NCBI GenBank assembly: GCA_030447725.1
Contig: JAUJOQ010000001.1
Coordinates: 659,974 to 723,973 of the forward strand
From: Thermoleophilaceae bacterium
Lineage (GTDB): Bacteria > Actinomycetota > Thermoleophilia > Solirubrobacterales > Thermoleophilaceae
Reading direction: 5' to 3'
DNA length: 64,000 bases
A program made the position numbers and the translations under genes. This document shows, one piece after another, positions 15,775 to 24,704 of the stretch; position 1 is the stretch's first letter; the number at the start of each line of letters is the position of its first letter. The notes under the pieces were generated by a model. It saw only the letters and a program-made list of their open reading frames with translations, did not search any database and was not told where the DNA came from.

Positions 15775-16536
15775 ATGACGATTGCCGCTGTGAGGATCTT
15801 GGACGCCGACCCCGATCTGGGAGATGCCCTTGGGGAGGATGAGTTCGAGGAGGCGAGGCTGGCCCTCGTCGCGCCGGCCATGACCCTGGCCAAGGGTGAT
15901 TGGAGGCCTCGGCAGACCACTTCGGAGCCACATGGCCATCTGGGCGTGCTCGTCACTCAGGGCATCTTGTGCCGCGAGGTGGTGATAGCGGCTCGTGTCT
16001 GCGCGGAGCTCGTGGGCCCCGGGGACCTGATCCGGCCGTGGGACCCGGCGGGCGGCCCCCCCTCGGTCGCCTATGCCGTCCGGTGGCGGGTCCTACAAGA
16101 GACGCGCTTGGCGTTGCTTGGAAGGCGGTTCACGACCACGGCGGCACGCTGGCCACCTCTCACCAGTGCCTTCGTGGCCCGCGCGGTCAGCCGCTCTCAA
16201 GGGCTCGCGTTGTCGGCGGCCATCACTTGCACGACCGGCCTCGACAGGCGTCTGCTGATGCTGTTCTCGCACCTCGCGGATCGGTGGGGGAAGGTCCGTT
16301 CGGACGGTGTGCTGGTTCCAGTTCCCATGACGCATGAGTTGATAGGGCGCCTGATCGGGGCCTGCCGGCCGTCGGTGTCCACGGCACTGAAGGAGCTGGA
16401 GCGCGAAGGGCGGATCGTGCGAGTCGGCGCCGAAGGTTGGCTGCTTCGCGATCCGCCGCGGAAGCTGCTCCACGACGCCGGTCGTCAGATCGCTGACGAG
16501 CGCGACGGCGCGATGGCGACCGCGGCCGCGAGCTAG
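15775..16536 (+). CDS. Crp/Fnr-family transcriptional regulator
   Basis: 253 aa from ATG 15775. The N-terminal beta-barrel region is divergent (LVTQGILCREVVIAARVCAE, LVGPGDLIRPWD) without the cAMP-binding Arg/Ser pattern. The C-terminal winged helix is clear: LLMLFSHLADRWGKV, VPMTHELIGRLIGACRPSV, STALKELEREGRIVRVG. It is therefore a Crp-fold regulator with an unknown or no ligand. It shares a promoter-like element with the response regulator gene upstream, suggesting common control. Confidence 0.87.
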   Translation: MTIAAVRILDADPDLGDALGEDEFEEARLALVAPAMTLAKGDWRPRQTTSEPHGHLGVLVTQGILCREVVIAARVCAELVGPGDLIRPWDPAGGPPSVAYAVRWRVLQETRLALLGRRFTTTAARWPPLTSAFVARAVSRSQGLALSAAITCTTGLDRRLLMLFSHLADRWGKVRSDGVLVPVPMTHELIGRLIGACRPSVSTALKELEREGRIVRVGAEGWLLRDPPRKLLHDAGRQIADERDGAMATAAAS

Positions 16537-16545
16537 CGGGGCGGG

Positions 16546-16986
16546 TCAGGAGCGCAAGCTCTGCCAGGCGGCGCGCGCCTCGGGCGCAGCGAGCGGGAGG
16601 GCGGCCCAGCTGGCGGCGCTCGCGACGAGGCAGTAGAAGCAGAGCGCGCGGTGCTTTGTGATCTGCTCCGCGGTCAGCCAGGCGGCTCCGGCCGCGTCGG
16701 CTGTGAGCTTCGCGCTCGCCGCGAGCGGGATCGCCGGGCTCCTCTTGGCGCGGTCGGCGCCTCCCATCCCGATCAGCGCGAGCGTGACGCCGTAGCTTGC
16801 GAGCGCGAGCGTCGCGTCGGGAGTCTTCAGCGTTTCATAGGCCTCGCCGGAGGCGTCGACCTTGTCGGAGTCAAACGCCGCTAGCGGAGGATCGGGGAGG
16901 TGGCGCACGATCCCCGTCTGGTAGAGCGCTACGACGCCCATCGCGCCGGCGGCGCTCAGCATCAGCGCCGACTGGCGCCGGCGCAT
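16546..16986 (-). CDS. VKOR-like small membrane protein with CxxC
   Basis: 146 aa from ATG 16986 (the frame is open further upstream, with no better start visible). Three to four hydrophobic segments: ALMLSAAGAMGVVALYQ, LALASYGVTLALIGMGG, a small Ala-rich one, and CLVASAASWAALPLAAP. The sequence AEQITKHRALCFYCLVAS has a CxxC before the last helix, in the position of the redox pair of vitamin K epoxide reductase (VKOR) proteins. The other loop cysteines of full VKOR are not seen, so it may be a minimal or partner-dependent quinone oxidoreductase, or a non-redox relative. Confidence 0.65.
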   Translation of the reverse strand: MRRRQSALMLSAAGAMGVVALYQTGIVRHLPDPPLAAFDSDKVDASGEAYETLKTPDATLALASYGVTLALIGMGGADRAKRSPAIPLAASAKLTADAAGAAWLTAEQITKHRALCFYCLVASAASWAALPLAAPEARAAWQSLRS

Positions 16987-17224
16987 GCGCAGGTGCGGAC
17001 CATTGCTTCGCCTCAGGTCGTCGCTGACGCGCTCCGCTCCCGCCGAGCTCTTTCTCCCGACGCCGTCGCTTCGTCCACGCGCTGCGGTCGCCGGGGGCCC
17101 CGCCGGTCGTTCGAGAGACTGTGCACGTCTCGGTCGTGGCACTCGCATCGGTCCTGTCTCTCTAACCGGCTCGCGTCAGCTCTAATCTCGAGGCGTCTGC
17201 TCGCGGACGTCTTCTCGCCCGGCC

Positions 17225-17250
17225 GTTAGCGGCCTGCCGCCGCCGGGTAC
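17225..17250 (+). promoter_or_regulatory. SigB/SigF-like promoter before SDR gene
   Basis: GTTA (17225-17228), 16-nt spacer, GGGTAC (17245-17250), 9 nt before the GTG at 17260. The expected transcript would be almost leaderless. It matches the SigB/SigF consensus with one mismatch per box. Confidence 0.4.
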
Positions 17251-17259
17251 GGCTGTCGG

Positions 17260-18255
17260 GTGACACAGGTGGTTGCGATAACCGGAGCTTCGGCCGGCGT
17301 CGGGCGGGCAGCCGCGGTGGAGTTCGCACGGCGCGGGGCAAAGATCGGGCTTCTCGCTCGCGGCGAGGCAGGCCTCGAGGCGGCCGCGCGTGACGTCGAG
17401 GCAGCCGGGGGCAGCGCGTTCGTGCTCCCCACAGACGTTGCGGACGCCGGTCAGGTGGAAGCCGCCGCCGATCGCATAGAGCGTGAGCTCGGACCGATCG
17501 ACGTGTGGGTGAACGCGGCGATGACGGCGATCCTCGCCGAGCTGCGGCACACCGAGCCCGAAGAGTTCCGACGTGTCATCGAGGTCACGTTCCTCGGAAG
17601 CGTCCACGGCACGATGGCGGCGCTCACGCGCATGCAGTCCCGCGACCGCGGCAAGATCGTCCAGGTCGGCTCGGCGCTGGCGCGGCGCGGGATCCCGCTG
17701 CAGGCGAGCTACTGCGGGGCAAAGCACGGCATCCAGGGTTTCGTCGAGTCGGTGCGCACAGAGCTGCTGCACCAGAGAAGCAACGTGAAGATCACGCTCG
17801 TGCAGCTTCCCGGGCTGAACACGACGCAGTTCGGCTGGGTGAGGACGCGTGGACTCTCGAAACACCCCCAGCCGGTCGCGCCGATCTACCAGCCGGAGGT
17901 GGCGGCTCGAGCGATCGCCTGGGCGGCCGACCACAACCGCCGTGAGCTGTGGGTCGGGCTTCCGACCTACTTCACGATCCTCGGAAACTGGTTCGCGCCC
18001 GGATTGCAGGACAGGTTCCTCGCCAAGGCCAATTACGACGGGCAGCAGTCCGAGCGCGAGCTCGACCCAGACCGGCGCGACTACCTCTTCGAGCCGGTCG
18101 ACGACCGCGAGGACCGCGGCGCCCACGGGATCTTCGACGAGCACGCGAAGCCGCGAAGCCGTGCGCTTTGGGCCACGACACACCGCCGCGCGATCGGCAC
18201 GGCCGCGCTTTGTGGCGCGGCCGCCTCCGTCTCGCTGCTGCGCAGGCGTTCGTGA
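17260..18255 (+). CDS. SDR family oxidoreductase with C-terminal extension
   Basis: 331 aa from GTG. The cofactor motif is TGASAGVG at about residues 8-15, then VWVNAAMTAI in place of NNAG, the catalytic Ser in VQVGSALARRG and Tyr-Lys in YCGAKHGIQGFVES. The C-terminal 130 residues extend beyond a normal SDR (ELWVGLPTYFTILGNWFAP, a charged linker, and a final Arg-rich AASVSLLRRRS tail after a hydrophobic segment). That suggests membrane association. Such long SDRs are common in soil actinobacteria and their substrates are unknown. A stress-type promoter overlaps the start region. Confidence 0.9.
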   Translation: MTQVVAITGASAGVGRAAAVEFARRGAKIGLLARGEAGLEAAARDVEAAGGSAFVLPTDVADAGQVEAAADRIERELGPIDVWVNAAMTAILAELRHTEPEEFRRVIEVTFLGSVHGTMAALTRMQSRDRGKIVQVGSALARRGIPLQASYCGAKHGIQGFVESVRTELLHQRSNVKITLVQLPGLNTTQFGWVRTRGLSKHPQPVAPIYQPEVAARAIAWAADHNRRELWVGLPTYFTILGNWFAPGLQDRFLAKANYDGQQSERELDPDRRDYLFEPVDDREDRGAHGIFDEHAKPRSRALWATTHRRAIGTAALCGAAASVSLLRRRS

Positions 18256-18363
18256 GAAAGCGAGTGTCTCGGCCACCCGGAACTGTGAGCCTCAGCGGCC
18301 CGGCCTCTGAGCGCCAGCGCCCCCAGCGCGCCGAGCGCCAGCGTTCACAGCGGCACGTAGAGG

Positions 18364-18504
18364 TCAAGCGCTCGGATCGGCGGACAGGCGGACGGTGCCC
18401 ACCGGCAGGTCGCGGTCGACGCTGAACAGAGCCAGCGCGCCGGTGCCCGCGCCCGCCATGGTCAGCAGCACGACCACAACGGCGATCACGCGGCGGACGT
18501 CCAC
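18364..18504 (-). CDS. Possible 46-aa membrane or secreted peptide
   Basis: GTG at 18504 opens a 46-residue frame: a short basic start (MDVRR), a hydrophobic run VIAVVVVLLTMAGAGTGALA, then SVDRDLPVGTVRLSADPSA. It fits a single membrane anchor or signal peptide with a short extracytoplasmic tail. There is no clear ribosome site. It diverges from the 2-oxoglutarate dehydrogenase gene with a 48-nt gap that contains a small hairpin. It may be real because it fills an otherwise empty 297-nt gap, but evidence is limited. Confidence 0.35.
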   Translation of the reverse strand: MDVRRVIAVVVVLLTMAGAGTGALALFSVDRDLPVGTVRLSADPSA

Positions 18505-18519
18505 GGCGAGAAGGGTAGG

Positions 18520-18539
18520 AGCCCGCTTCGGCGGGGGCT
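18520..18539 (+). repeat. Small hairpin in front of kgd
   Basis: CCCGC-TTCG-GCGGG (18522-18535), a stable tetraloop hairpin, ends 17 nt before the kgd GTG. It could be a leader structure or the end of the divergent transcript. No T-run follows. Confidence 0.35.
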
Positions 18540-18552
18540 AGAGTGACGTGAA

Positions 18553-21500
18553 GTGGCTACTCCCAAGACCACCGTCCACGGTCAGACCGAGGCTCAGGAC
18601 TCCAGTCCGGACGGTGCCGGCGAAGCGCCTGGCGCCGAGCTCGTCGATGTGACCTTCCCCGAGATGGGTGACTCCGTGGCCGAGGGCACCGTCCTCGAGT
18701 GGCGGGTCAAGGTCGGAGACACCGTCGCCGTCGACGACGAGCTGGTCGAGATCTCCACCGACAAGGTGGATGCCGAGGTGCCCTCGCCGGTGGCCGGAAC
18801 GGTGGCGGAGCTCCTGGTGGAGGCCGACCAGAGCGTGCCGGTGGGCGCCGTGCTCCTTCGGATCGATCCCGGCGACGCCGCGGACAGCGGCTCCACAGTG
18901 GCCCCCGCCGCAGAGGCGACCGAGCAGCGCGCGGGCACCGACGCCTCCGCTTCCTTCGGCAACGGCGATACGGGGGCCAGTCCGGTGGCCGCCCGAATGG
19001 CCCAGACGCTGGGCGTGGACCTGACGGCCCTGACCGGGACCGGCCCGCGCGGGCGGATCACCAAGGAGGATGTGGAGGCGGCCAGCAGCGGGCAAACTCC
19101 CGCCGCGCCGAGGGCCGCCAGCGCGCCCGCCCCGCCCGCGCCCGCCCCGCCGGCGCCCGACGGCGCCGGCACTAAGCCGATCCGCGGTCCCGCCGCCACG
19201 CTCGCGCGCTTCATGGAGGACAGCCTCTCCATCCCCACCGCCACCAGCTTCCGCACGCTGCCAGTCGACACGCTGGCCTCGCGGCGCGCCGAGCTCAAGG
19301 CGGCTGGACGCAGGCTCTCCTTCACCCATCTGATCGCCTGGGGGATCGTCGAGGCCACGAAGAGCATGCCGGTGATGGCCAACTCCTTCGCCGAGGTCGA
19401 CGGCAAGCCCCACCGAGTCATTCCGGGCGAGGTCAGCCTGGGCCTGGCCGTGGACGTAGAGCGCAAGGACGGCACGCGCGCACTGGTGGTGCCCGTGATC
19501 CACGGCGCCTCGCAGATGAGCTTCTCCGAGTTCGTGGCCGCCTACGACGAGGCGGTGGCCGGCGCCCGTGACAACACGCTGGCGCCGGACGCCTACCAGG
19601 GCGCCCAGATCACGCTGACCAACCCGGGCGGCATAGGCACGGTGGCCTCCGTGCCGCGGCTGATGCCCGGCCAGGGGACGATCGTGGCCACCGGCGCGAT
19701 CGCCTTCCCGCCGGGGCTTGCCCAGGCCGACCCCGAGGCGCTGAAGCAGATGGGCGTGTCAAAGGTCATGACGATGACCTCGACCTACGACCACCGCGTG
19801 ATCCAGGGCGCTGAGTCGGGCGCCTTCCTCAAGCGCATCGACGGGCTGCTGCACGGCGAGGACGGCTTCTACGAGGGGATGCTCGACTCGCTGGGCGTGA
19901 CCATCGAGCGCCTGGAGGGCGAGGGCGAGGACGTCAGCGTGACCGCCGCCGAGCCGGTGCCCGCCGCGGCCACGCCGGCCGTCTCGGGCATGGCCGACGA
20001 AGCGCTGCTGCAGGCCGTTCAGGCCGCGACCTCGGTGGTCAAGGCGCACCGCATGCACGGGCACCTGGCCGCGCGTCTCGACCCTCTGGGAGGCGAGCCC
20101 CGAGGCGACCCGGCCCTCGACCCCGCCACGGTGGGACTTACCCCGGAGCTGATGGAGAGGATCCCCGCCTCGGTGCTGCGCGTGGCGGTGCCCGGCGACA
20201 CGTTCGCGGAGGCGCTTCCTCACCTCGCCGAGACCTACACGGGCACAATCGCCTACGAGATCGAGCACATCTCAGGCCACAACCGCCGGATCTGGCTGCG
20301 GCAGGCGATCGAATCCGGCGACTACCGCCGGCCACTCTCCGAAGAGGAGCGCCGCCGGCTGCTGAGCCGGCTGTCCGCGGTCGAGGCCCTGGAGGGCTAT
20401 CTACACAAGGCGTTCCTGGGCAAGAAGCAGTTCTCGATCGAGGGCCTCGACGTGCTGGTCCCCATGCTCGACGAGACGCTCGAGCTGGTGTCCGGCCATG
20501 GTGCCCAGGAGGTGATCGTGGGCATGGCCCACCGCGGCCGCCTGAACGTGCTGGCCCACACGGTCGGGCGGCCCTACCAATCGATCCTCGTCGAGTTCGA
20601 GAGCGAGCAGACCCTGTCCGCAGACAGTGCGGCGCCGGAGGGGGGCACCGGCGACGTCAAGTACCACTACGGCGCGTCGGGCACCTATCGCACGCAGGGC
20701 GGCAGGGGCGTGACGGTCACGCTGTCGCCCAATCCCAGCCACCTCGAATACGTGAACCCGGTGATCGAGGGCCGGGTGCGCGCCGACCAGACCAGCCGCA
20801 AGGGGCGCGAGATCAGCCGCAACCCGAGCCTCGTGGTGCCCGTCCTGATCCACGGCGACGCGGCGTTCCCCGGCCAGGGGATCGTCGCGGAGACGCTGAA
20901 CCTGCAGGCCCTGGCCGGCTACACCACCGGCGGCACCGTGCACATCATCGCCAACAACCAGCTGGGCTTCACGACCGACCCGACCGACAGCCGCTCCACG
21001 CGCTATGCCTCGGACCTCGCCAAGGGCTTCGACATCCCGATCATCCACGTGAACGCCGACGACGTGGAGGCCTGCATCGCCGCCGTGCGCCTGGCGGTGG
21101 CCTTCCGCAACGAGTTCGGGCGCGACGCCCTGATCGACCTGATCGGCTACCGCCGCTTCGGTCACAACGAGACCGACGAGCCCGCCTACACGCAGCCGCA
21201 CATGTACGAGCTGATCTCAAAGCAGCCGCCGGTGCGGAAGGTCTACGCCGACAAGCTCCGAGGGGAGGGAGTGGTGTCCGCGGCGGACGCCGAGAAGCTG
21301 GCCGAAGACGCCTACGGGGCGGTGGCCGCCGCCCACACCGAGCTGAAGGAGTCGATGGCGGGCCCGCCGGAGACCGGCGCGCACGAGATCGACCGCACGA
21401 TGAGCCGGGAGCCCAGGACCACGCTTCCCGAGGACCTGTTGCGCTCGCTCGGCGAGCAGCTCGTGAAGGTGCCTGACGGCTTCCAGGTGCACCGCAAGCT

Positions 21501-22626
21501 CAAGCCCCTCCTCGAGAAGCGCCGGGAGGCCCTCGACGGCGGGCCGGTGGACTGGGCACACGCCGAAGCCCTCGCCTTCGCCTCGCTGCTGGCTCTCGGC
21601 GTGCCCGTGCGCCTGACCGGTCAGGACACCGAGCGCGGCACCTTCAGCCAGCGCCACCTCGTCCTGCACGACGCCACGGGCCGCGAGGCCTACTGCCCGC
21701 TGCAGAACCTCCACAGCGCCGTGTCGCCGTTCGAGCTGCACAACAGCCCGCTGTCAGAGCAGGCCTGCCTCGGGTTCGAGTACGGCTACAGCGTGCAGGA
21801 CACCGACGCGCTTGTTCTGTGGGAGGCCCAGTTCGGCGACTTCGTGAACTCCGCGCAGGTGATCATCGACCAGTTCCTCACCTCCGGGCTCGCCAAGTGG
21901 GGACAGACCTCGCGGCTCACCCTGCTCCTGCCACACGGGTACGAGGGATCCGGTCCCGAGCACTCGAGCGGACGTCTGGAGCGCTTCCTGCAGGCCTGCG
22001 CCGAGGGCAACATGCGGGTGGCCAACGTGACCACGCCGGCCCAGTGCTTCCACCTGCTGCGCCGCCAGGCGCTGGTTTCCAAGCCGCGTCCACTCGTGGT
22101 GATGACTCCCAAGAGCCTTCTGCGCCTGCCCGCAGCCAGCTCGACCCTGGATGAGCTGTGGGGGGGCTCCTTCCAGCGGGTGATCGACGACCCGGCGCTG
22201 CCGGGCTCGCGCGAGGAGGTCAAGAAGCTGGTGCTGTGCTCGGGCAAGGTCTTCTATGACATAGCCGCCCACGAAGAACGTGACCAGGCACGCCACATCG
22301 CCGTCGCGCGGGTGGAGATGCTCTACCCCTTCCCGGAGGCCGAGCTGAAGGAGCTGCTCGCGAGCTATCCGAACCTCGAGCTGGTCGTCTGGGTTCAGGA
22401 GGAGCCGCGCAACATGGGCGCGCGCGCCTTCATGCGCAGGCGGATGGCGGCGATCCTGCCAGAGGGGCTGCACTACTTCTATGTGGGCCGCCAGCTGCGC
22501 GCGTCCCCGGGCGAGGGCTACGCCGCCGCCCATCGCAAGGAGCAGAGCCGCATCGTGCGAGTGGCGCTCGATCTCGAGGAGGATCGCCTCGAGCCCGACC
22601 TGTCCTCCCAGCGCCCGTTCCTGTAG
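18553..22626 (+). CDS. kgd: 2-oxoglutarate dehydrogenase E2-E1 fusion with lipoyl and E3-binding domains
   Basis: 1357 aa from GTG. Domains in order: lipoyl domain (about 30-107, lipoyl Lys71 in VEISTDKVDAEV); an Ala-rich linker; a peripheral-subunit (E3) binding domain (about 142-178, ASPVAARMAQTLGVDLTAL, GTGPRGRITKEDV); a second Ala/Pro linker; an E2 succinyltransferase catalytic domain (about 210-460, ending TYDHRVIQGAESGAFL); and an E1 domain (about 500-1357, VGMAHRGRLNVLAHTVGR, ThDP motif GDAAFPGQGIVAE then NNQLGF). Mycobacterial Kgd and corynebacterial OdhA have only the E2 catalytic part fused to E1 and borrow lipoyl domains. This version could be self-sufficient for E1 and E2. As in those enzymes, the E2 motif reads DHRxxQG rather than DHRxxDG. 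Confidence 0.95.
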   Translation: MATPKTTVHGQTEAQDSSPDGAGEAPGAELVDVTFPEMGDSVAEGTVLEWRVKVGDTVAVDDELVEISTDKVDAEVPSPVAGTVAELLVEADQSVPVGAVLLRIDPGDAADSGSTVAPAAEATEQRAGTDASASFGNGDTGASPVAARMAQTLGVDLTALTGTGPRGRITKEDVEAASSGQTPAAPRAASAPAPPAPAPPAPDGAGTKPIRGPAATLARFMEDSLSIPTATSFRTLPVDTLASRRAELKAAGRRLSFTHLIAWGIVEATKSMPVMANSFAEVDGKPHRVIPGEVSLGLAVDVERKDGTRALVVPVIHGASQMSFSEFVAAYDEAVAGARDNTLAPDAYQGAQITLTNPGGIGTVASVPRLMPGQGTIVATGAIAFPPGLAQADPEALKQMGVSKVMTMTSTYDHRVIQGAESGAFLKRIDGLLHGEDGFYEGMLDSLGVTIERLEGEGEDVSVTAAEPVPAAATPAVSGMADEALLQAVQAATSVVKAHRMHGHLAARLDPLGGEPRGDPALDPATVGLTPELMERIPASVLRVAVPGDTFAEALPHLAETYTGTIAYEIEHISGHNRRIWLRQAIESGDYRRPLSEEERRRLLSRLSAVEALEGYLHKAFLGKKQFSIEGLDVLVPMLDETLELVSGHGAQEVIVGMAHRGRLNVLAHTVGRPYQSILVEFESEQTLSADSAAPEGGTGDVKYHYGASGTYRTQGGRGVTVTLSPNPSHLEYVNPVIEGRVRADQTSRKGREISRNPSLVVPVLIHGDAAFPGQGIVAETLNLQALAGYTTGGTVHIIANNQLGFTTDPTDSRSTRYASDLAKGFDIPIIHVNADDVEACIAAVRLAVAFRNEFGRDALIDLIGYRRFGHNETDEPAYTQPHMYELISKQPPVRKVYADKLRGEGVVSAADAEKLAEDAYGAVAAAHTELKESMAGPPETGAHEIDRTMSREPRTTLPEDLLRSLGEQLVKVPDGFQVHRKLKPLLEKRREALDGGPVDWAHAEALAFASLLALGVPVRLTGQDTERGTFSQRHLVLHDATGREAYCPLQNLHSAVSPFELHNSPLSEQACLGFEYGYSVQDTDALVLWEAQFGDFVNSAQVIIDQFLTSGLAKWGQTSRLTLLLPHGYEGSGPEHSSGRLERFLQACAEGNMRVANVTTPAQCFHLLRRQALVSKPRPLVVMTPKSLLRLPAASSTLDELWGGSFQRVIDDPALPGSREEVKKLVLCSGKVFYDIAAHEERDQARHIAVARVEMLYPFPEAELKELLASYPNLELVVWVQEEPRNMGARAFMRRRMAAILPEGLHYFYVGRQLRASPGEGYAAAHRKEQSRIVRVALDLEEDRLEPDLSSQRPFL

Positions 22627-22640
22627 GGCCGGGCGAATCG

Positions 22641-22678
22641 GGTCGGTTTTAGCCCCGCGTACAGGGGATATCCCGACC
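22641..22678. terminator. Hairpin between convergent kgd and SDR genes
   Basis: Outer stem GGTCGG (22641-22646) with CCGACC (22673-22678), inner stem CCCC/GGGG around GCGTACA. A second inverted repeat CTCGAGC ... GCTCGAG follows at 22684-22706. Both lie between two convergent genes and probably act as bidirectional transcription ends; no long T-run is present. Confidence 0.55.
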
Positions 22679-22735
22679 GGATCCTCGAGCGTCGGCGCGG
22701 CTCGAGCGCCGCCACCGGCGCCCGGCGCGCGCCCG

Positions 22736-23539
22736 CTACCGCTTGTCGGCCTGCCCGCGGGCCATCTGGTCGGCCACATCGGCCCCGCCGAGGCGGCGCT
22801 GCACCGCGCTCGACACCGCTGGGGCCAGTCCGCCGAGCGCCGCTCCGATTCGCACGGGCAGTGGGGCGACGTCCACTTCCAGGCGCCCGCGCTCGATGCC
22901 CTGCGCCAGCGCCTCCGCCACCTGCTCCGGCGTGCGGGTGCCCACGAACGGCGGCAACTTCGCGGCGCTGTCATGGAACATCCCCGCGTCGCGGATGAAG
23001 CCTGGGAACACCGTCGTCACCCCCACGCCCGTGTCCGCAAGATCCTCGCGCAGGCCGATCGCGAGGCCGCGCATGCCGAACTTGGTGGCCGAGTAGAGCG
23101 AGCTGCCGCCGCTGGCGGTCTTGCCCGACAGCGAGGAGACGAACACGAGATGACCCGAGCCGCGCTCCACCATCCCCGGCGCGAGGGCGCGGGCCAGGTG
23201 CACCGGAGCGCGCAGGTTCACGTCGAGCGCGCGGTCGATCTGTTCGTGCTCGAAGCCCAGCAGCGGCCCGCTGGCCGGCAGGCCGGCGTTGGCCACGAGC
23301 ACGTCGACCGTGCCCGCCCGCCCGACCAGAGCCGCCACGTCGGCCCCGTCGCTGAGGTCCGCCGGCAGCGCCTCGGCGCGGTCACCCAGTTCGGCGCACA
23401 GGCGCCGCAGCACATCCTCGCGCCGGGCGCTCGCCAGTACGGTCGCGCCCCGGGAATGCAGCGCGCGGGCCACCGCCAGCCCGATTCCCCCCGACGCGCC
23501 TGTGAGCAGCACTCTACGGCCGTGCAGATCGAGTCCCAT
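22736..23539 (-). CDS. SDR family oxidoreductase
   Basis: 267 aa. Cofactor motif TGASGGIG at about residues 14-21, VANAGLPASG, catalytic Ser in FVSSLSGKTA and Tyr-Lys in LYSATKFGMRG. The C-terminal half (VTTVFPGFIRDAGMFHDSA, ... RTPEQVAEALAQGIERGR) is like the actinobacterial fatty-acyl or ketosteroid-type SDRs. All catalytic residues are present. It is convergent with kgd and divergent from tRNA-Asp (58 nt). Substrate unknown. Confidence 0.9.
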   Translation of the reverse strand: MGLDLHGRRVLLTGASGGIGLAVARALHSRGATVLASARREDVLRRLCAELGDRAEALPADLSDGADVAALVGRAGTVDVLVANAGLPASGPLLGFEHEQIDRALDVNLRAPVHLARALAPGMVERGSGHLVFVSSLSGKTASGGSSLYSATKFGMRGLAIGLREDLADTGVGVTTVFPGFIRDAGMFHDSAAKLPPFVGTRTPEQVAEALAQGIERGRLEVDVAPLPVRIGAALGGLAPAVSSAVQRRLGGADVADQMARGQADKR

Positions 23540-23596
23540 CGGCGGAGTATCGCGATCAGGGGAACGGCCCGCGCTCCGCTATGCTCGGCGGCCCCT

Positions 23597-23670
<74 letters not shown>

Positions 23671-24025
23671 CTGTAGAGCCCCTGCTAACCACCACTTTCT
23701 CTCCGGTGGCGCGTGGTCCGGGGAGCTAGCAGACCTTGTGCGGGCCTTGCCACCAGGCCGCCAACGCGTCGAGTACAACGACACCCCTGCTCCAGAACGC
23801 AAACGGGCTCGGCGCGCAACGTCATACAGTCGACGCTCGACTGGAACAGCGGGTTGTCCCCGCAAAGAGCGACGATTCCGTTCCGTCCGACGGACGTGAC
23901 ATAGTGCCCAGACTGCCTCAGGTCCCTCTCGCCGCCGTTTAGCCGTCCGACCTCCTCGATTTCATGGGGGAGCAAGTTCGGCTGCGCAAGGAGTAGCCGA
24001 TGCGGAAGAAGGAGGTGGGGCCATC
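23671..24025. other. Non-coding start of the tRNA-Asp island
   Basis: 355 nt between tRNA-Asp and the DUF6941 gene. I see no convincing gene on either strand; all open frames are short and lack ribosome sites. The only clear element is the GGAGGT site that serves the gene at 24026. Confidence 0.5.
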
Positions 24026-24496
24026 ATGGACCCCACGGAGCTGGACCCCGAGAGGGGATTGAAGGTGACGATGTTGCTGGCCGATCACGCCCAGGTGGCC
24101 GACGGCAAGCTGAACATCATCGGAGCCGGGTGGACCCACACGGGTCCGCAGCCCATGCCGTTTGCTGTCGCCGGGATCATCGAGGTGCCCTGGCGGGCGG
24201 CGAACAAGAAGCACACGTTCAGGCTCGATCTGATCGACCTGCACGGAAACCCGGTCCTCGTCGAGACCCCCGAGGGTGAGCAGCCGCTCTACTTGGAGGG
24301 CGAGTTCGAGGTGGGCCGGATGCCGGGCCTCCGAGAGGGCAGCGGGATTCCGTTCCAGTTCGCCCTCAACAGCGGCCCCGTGCCGTTGAAGCCGGGCAAC
24401 CACTACGAGTGGCGGCTCCTGGTCAACAACGAGGCGGACGAGGACTGGCGGCTCGCGTTCAGCACGCGGCCCGAGGTCCAGTCCAACGTGGCGTAG
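24026..24496 (+). CDS. DUF6941-like protein (island cargo)
   Basis: 156 aa, ATG with a strong GGAGGT site 10-14 nt upstream. The pattern LKVTMLLADHAQVADGKLNI then IGAGWTHTGPQPMPFAVAGI and EVPWRAANKKHTFRLDLID is that of a small beta-sandwich family (DUF6941) widespread in actinobacteria and phages. The C-terminal half has PGNHYEWRLLVNNEADEDWR. There are no catalytic motifs. The family's function is unknown. It lies inside the 3-kb island between the tRNA-Asp repeats, so it was probably acquired with it. Confidence 0.75.
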   Translation: MDPTELDPERGLKVTMLLADHAQVADGKLNIIGAGWTHTGPQPMPFAVAGIIEVPWRAANKKHTFRLDLIDLHGNPVLVETPEGEQPLYLEGEFEVGRMPGLREGSGIPFQFALNSGPVPLKPGNHYEWRLLVNNEADEDWRLAFSTRPEVQSNVA

Positions 24497-24500
24497 TTCG

Positions 24501-24701
24501 CTAGTCCCGAACTAGGCGCAGATGAGGGCGCGCTGCGCCCGAGTCAGGAGTAGTGGCGCCGGTGGGACCGTGTAGCACCGGATCGTTTGCAGACGATCCA
24601 GCGGTCCGGCCGGTGGCCACCACGTACTTGATGCCGGAGACCTGGGTGATGGTGATCTTCCCGGGCTCCGGTGGCATCGCGCGTGCCATTCGACGTGTCA
24701 T
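24501..24701 (-). CDS. Small hypothetical protein downstream of recombinase remnant
   Basis: 66 aa from ATG 24701 with GAAGGGG 6 nt upstream, starting right after the recombinase stop (TAA 24707-24705). It reads MTRRMARAMPPEPGKITITQ, then VSGIKYVVATGRTAG and a low-complexity tail. It has no recognised domain and no helix-turn-helix, so there is no reason to call it an excisionase. Its stop lies in a CTAGT-CCCGA-ACTAG inverted repeat (24501-24515) shared with the end of the DUF6941 gene region. It could be a real accessory gene or a by-product of decay. Confidence 0.35.
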   Translation of the reverse strand: MTRRMARAMPPEPGKITITQVSGIKYVVATGRTAGSSANDPVLHGPTGATTPDSGAARPHLRLVRD

Positions 24702-24704
24702 ACG

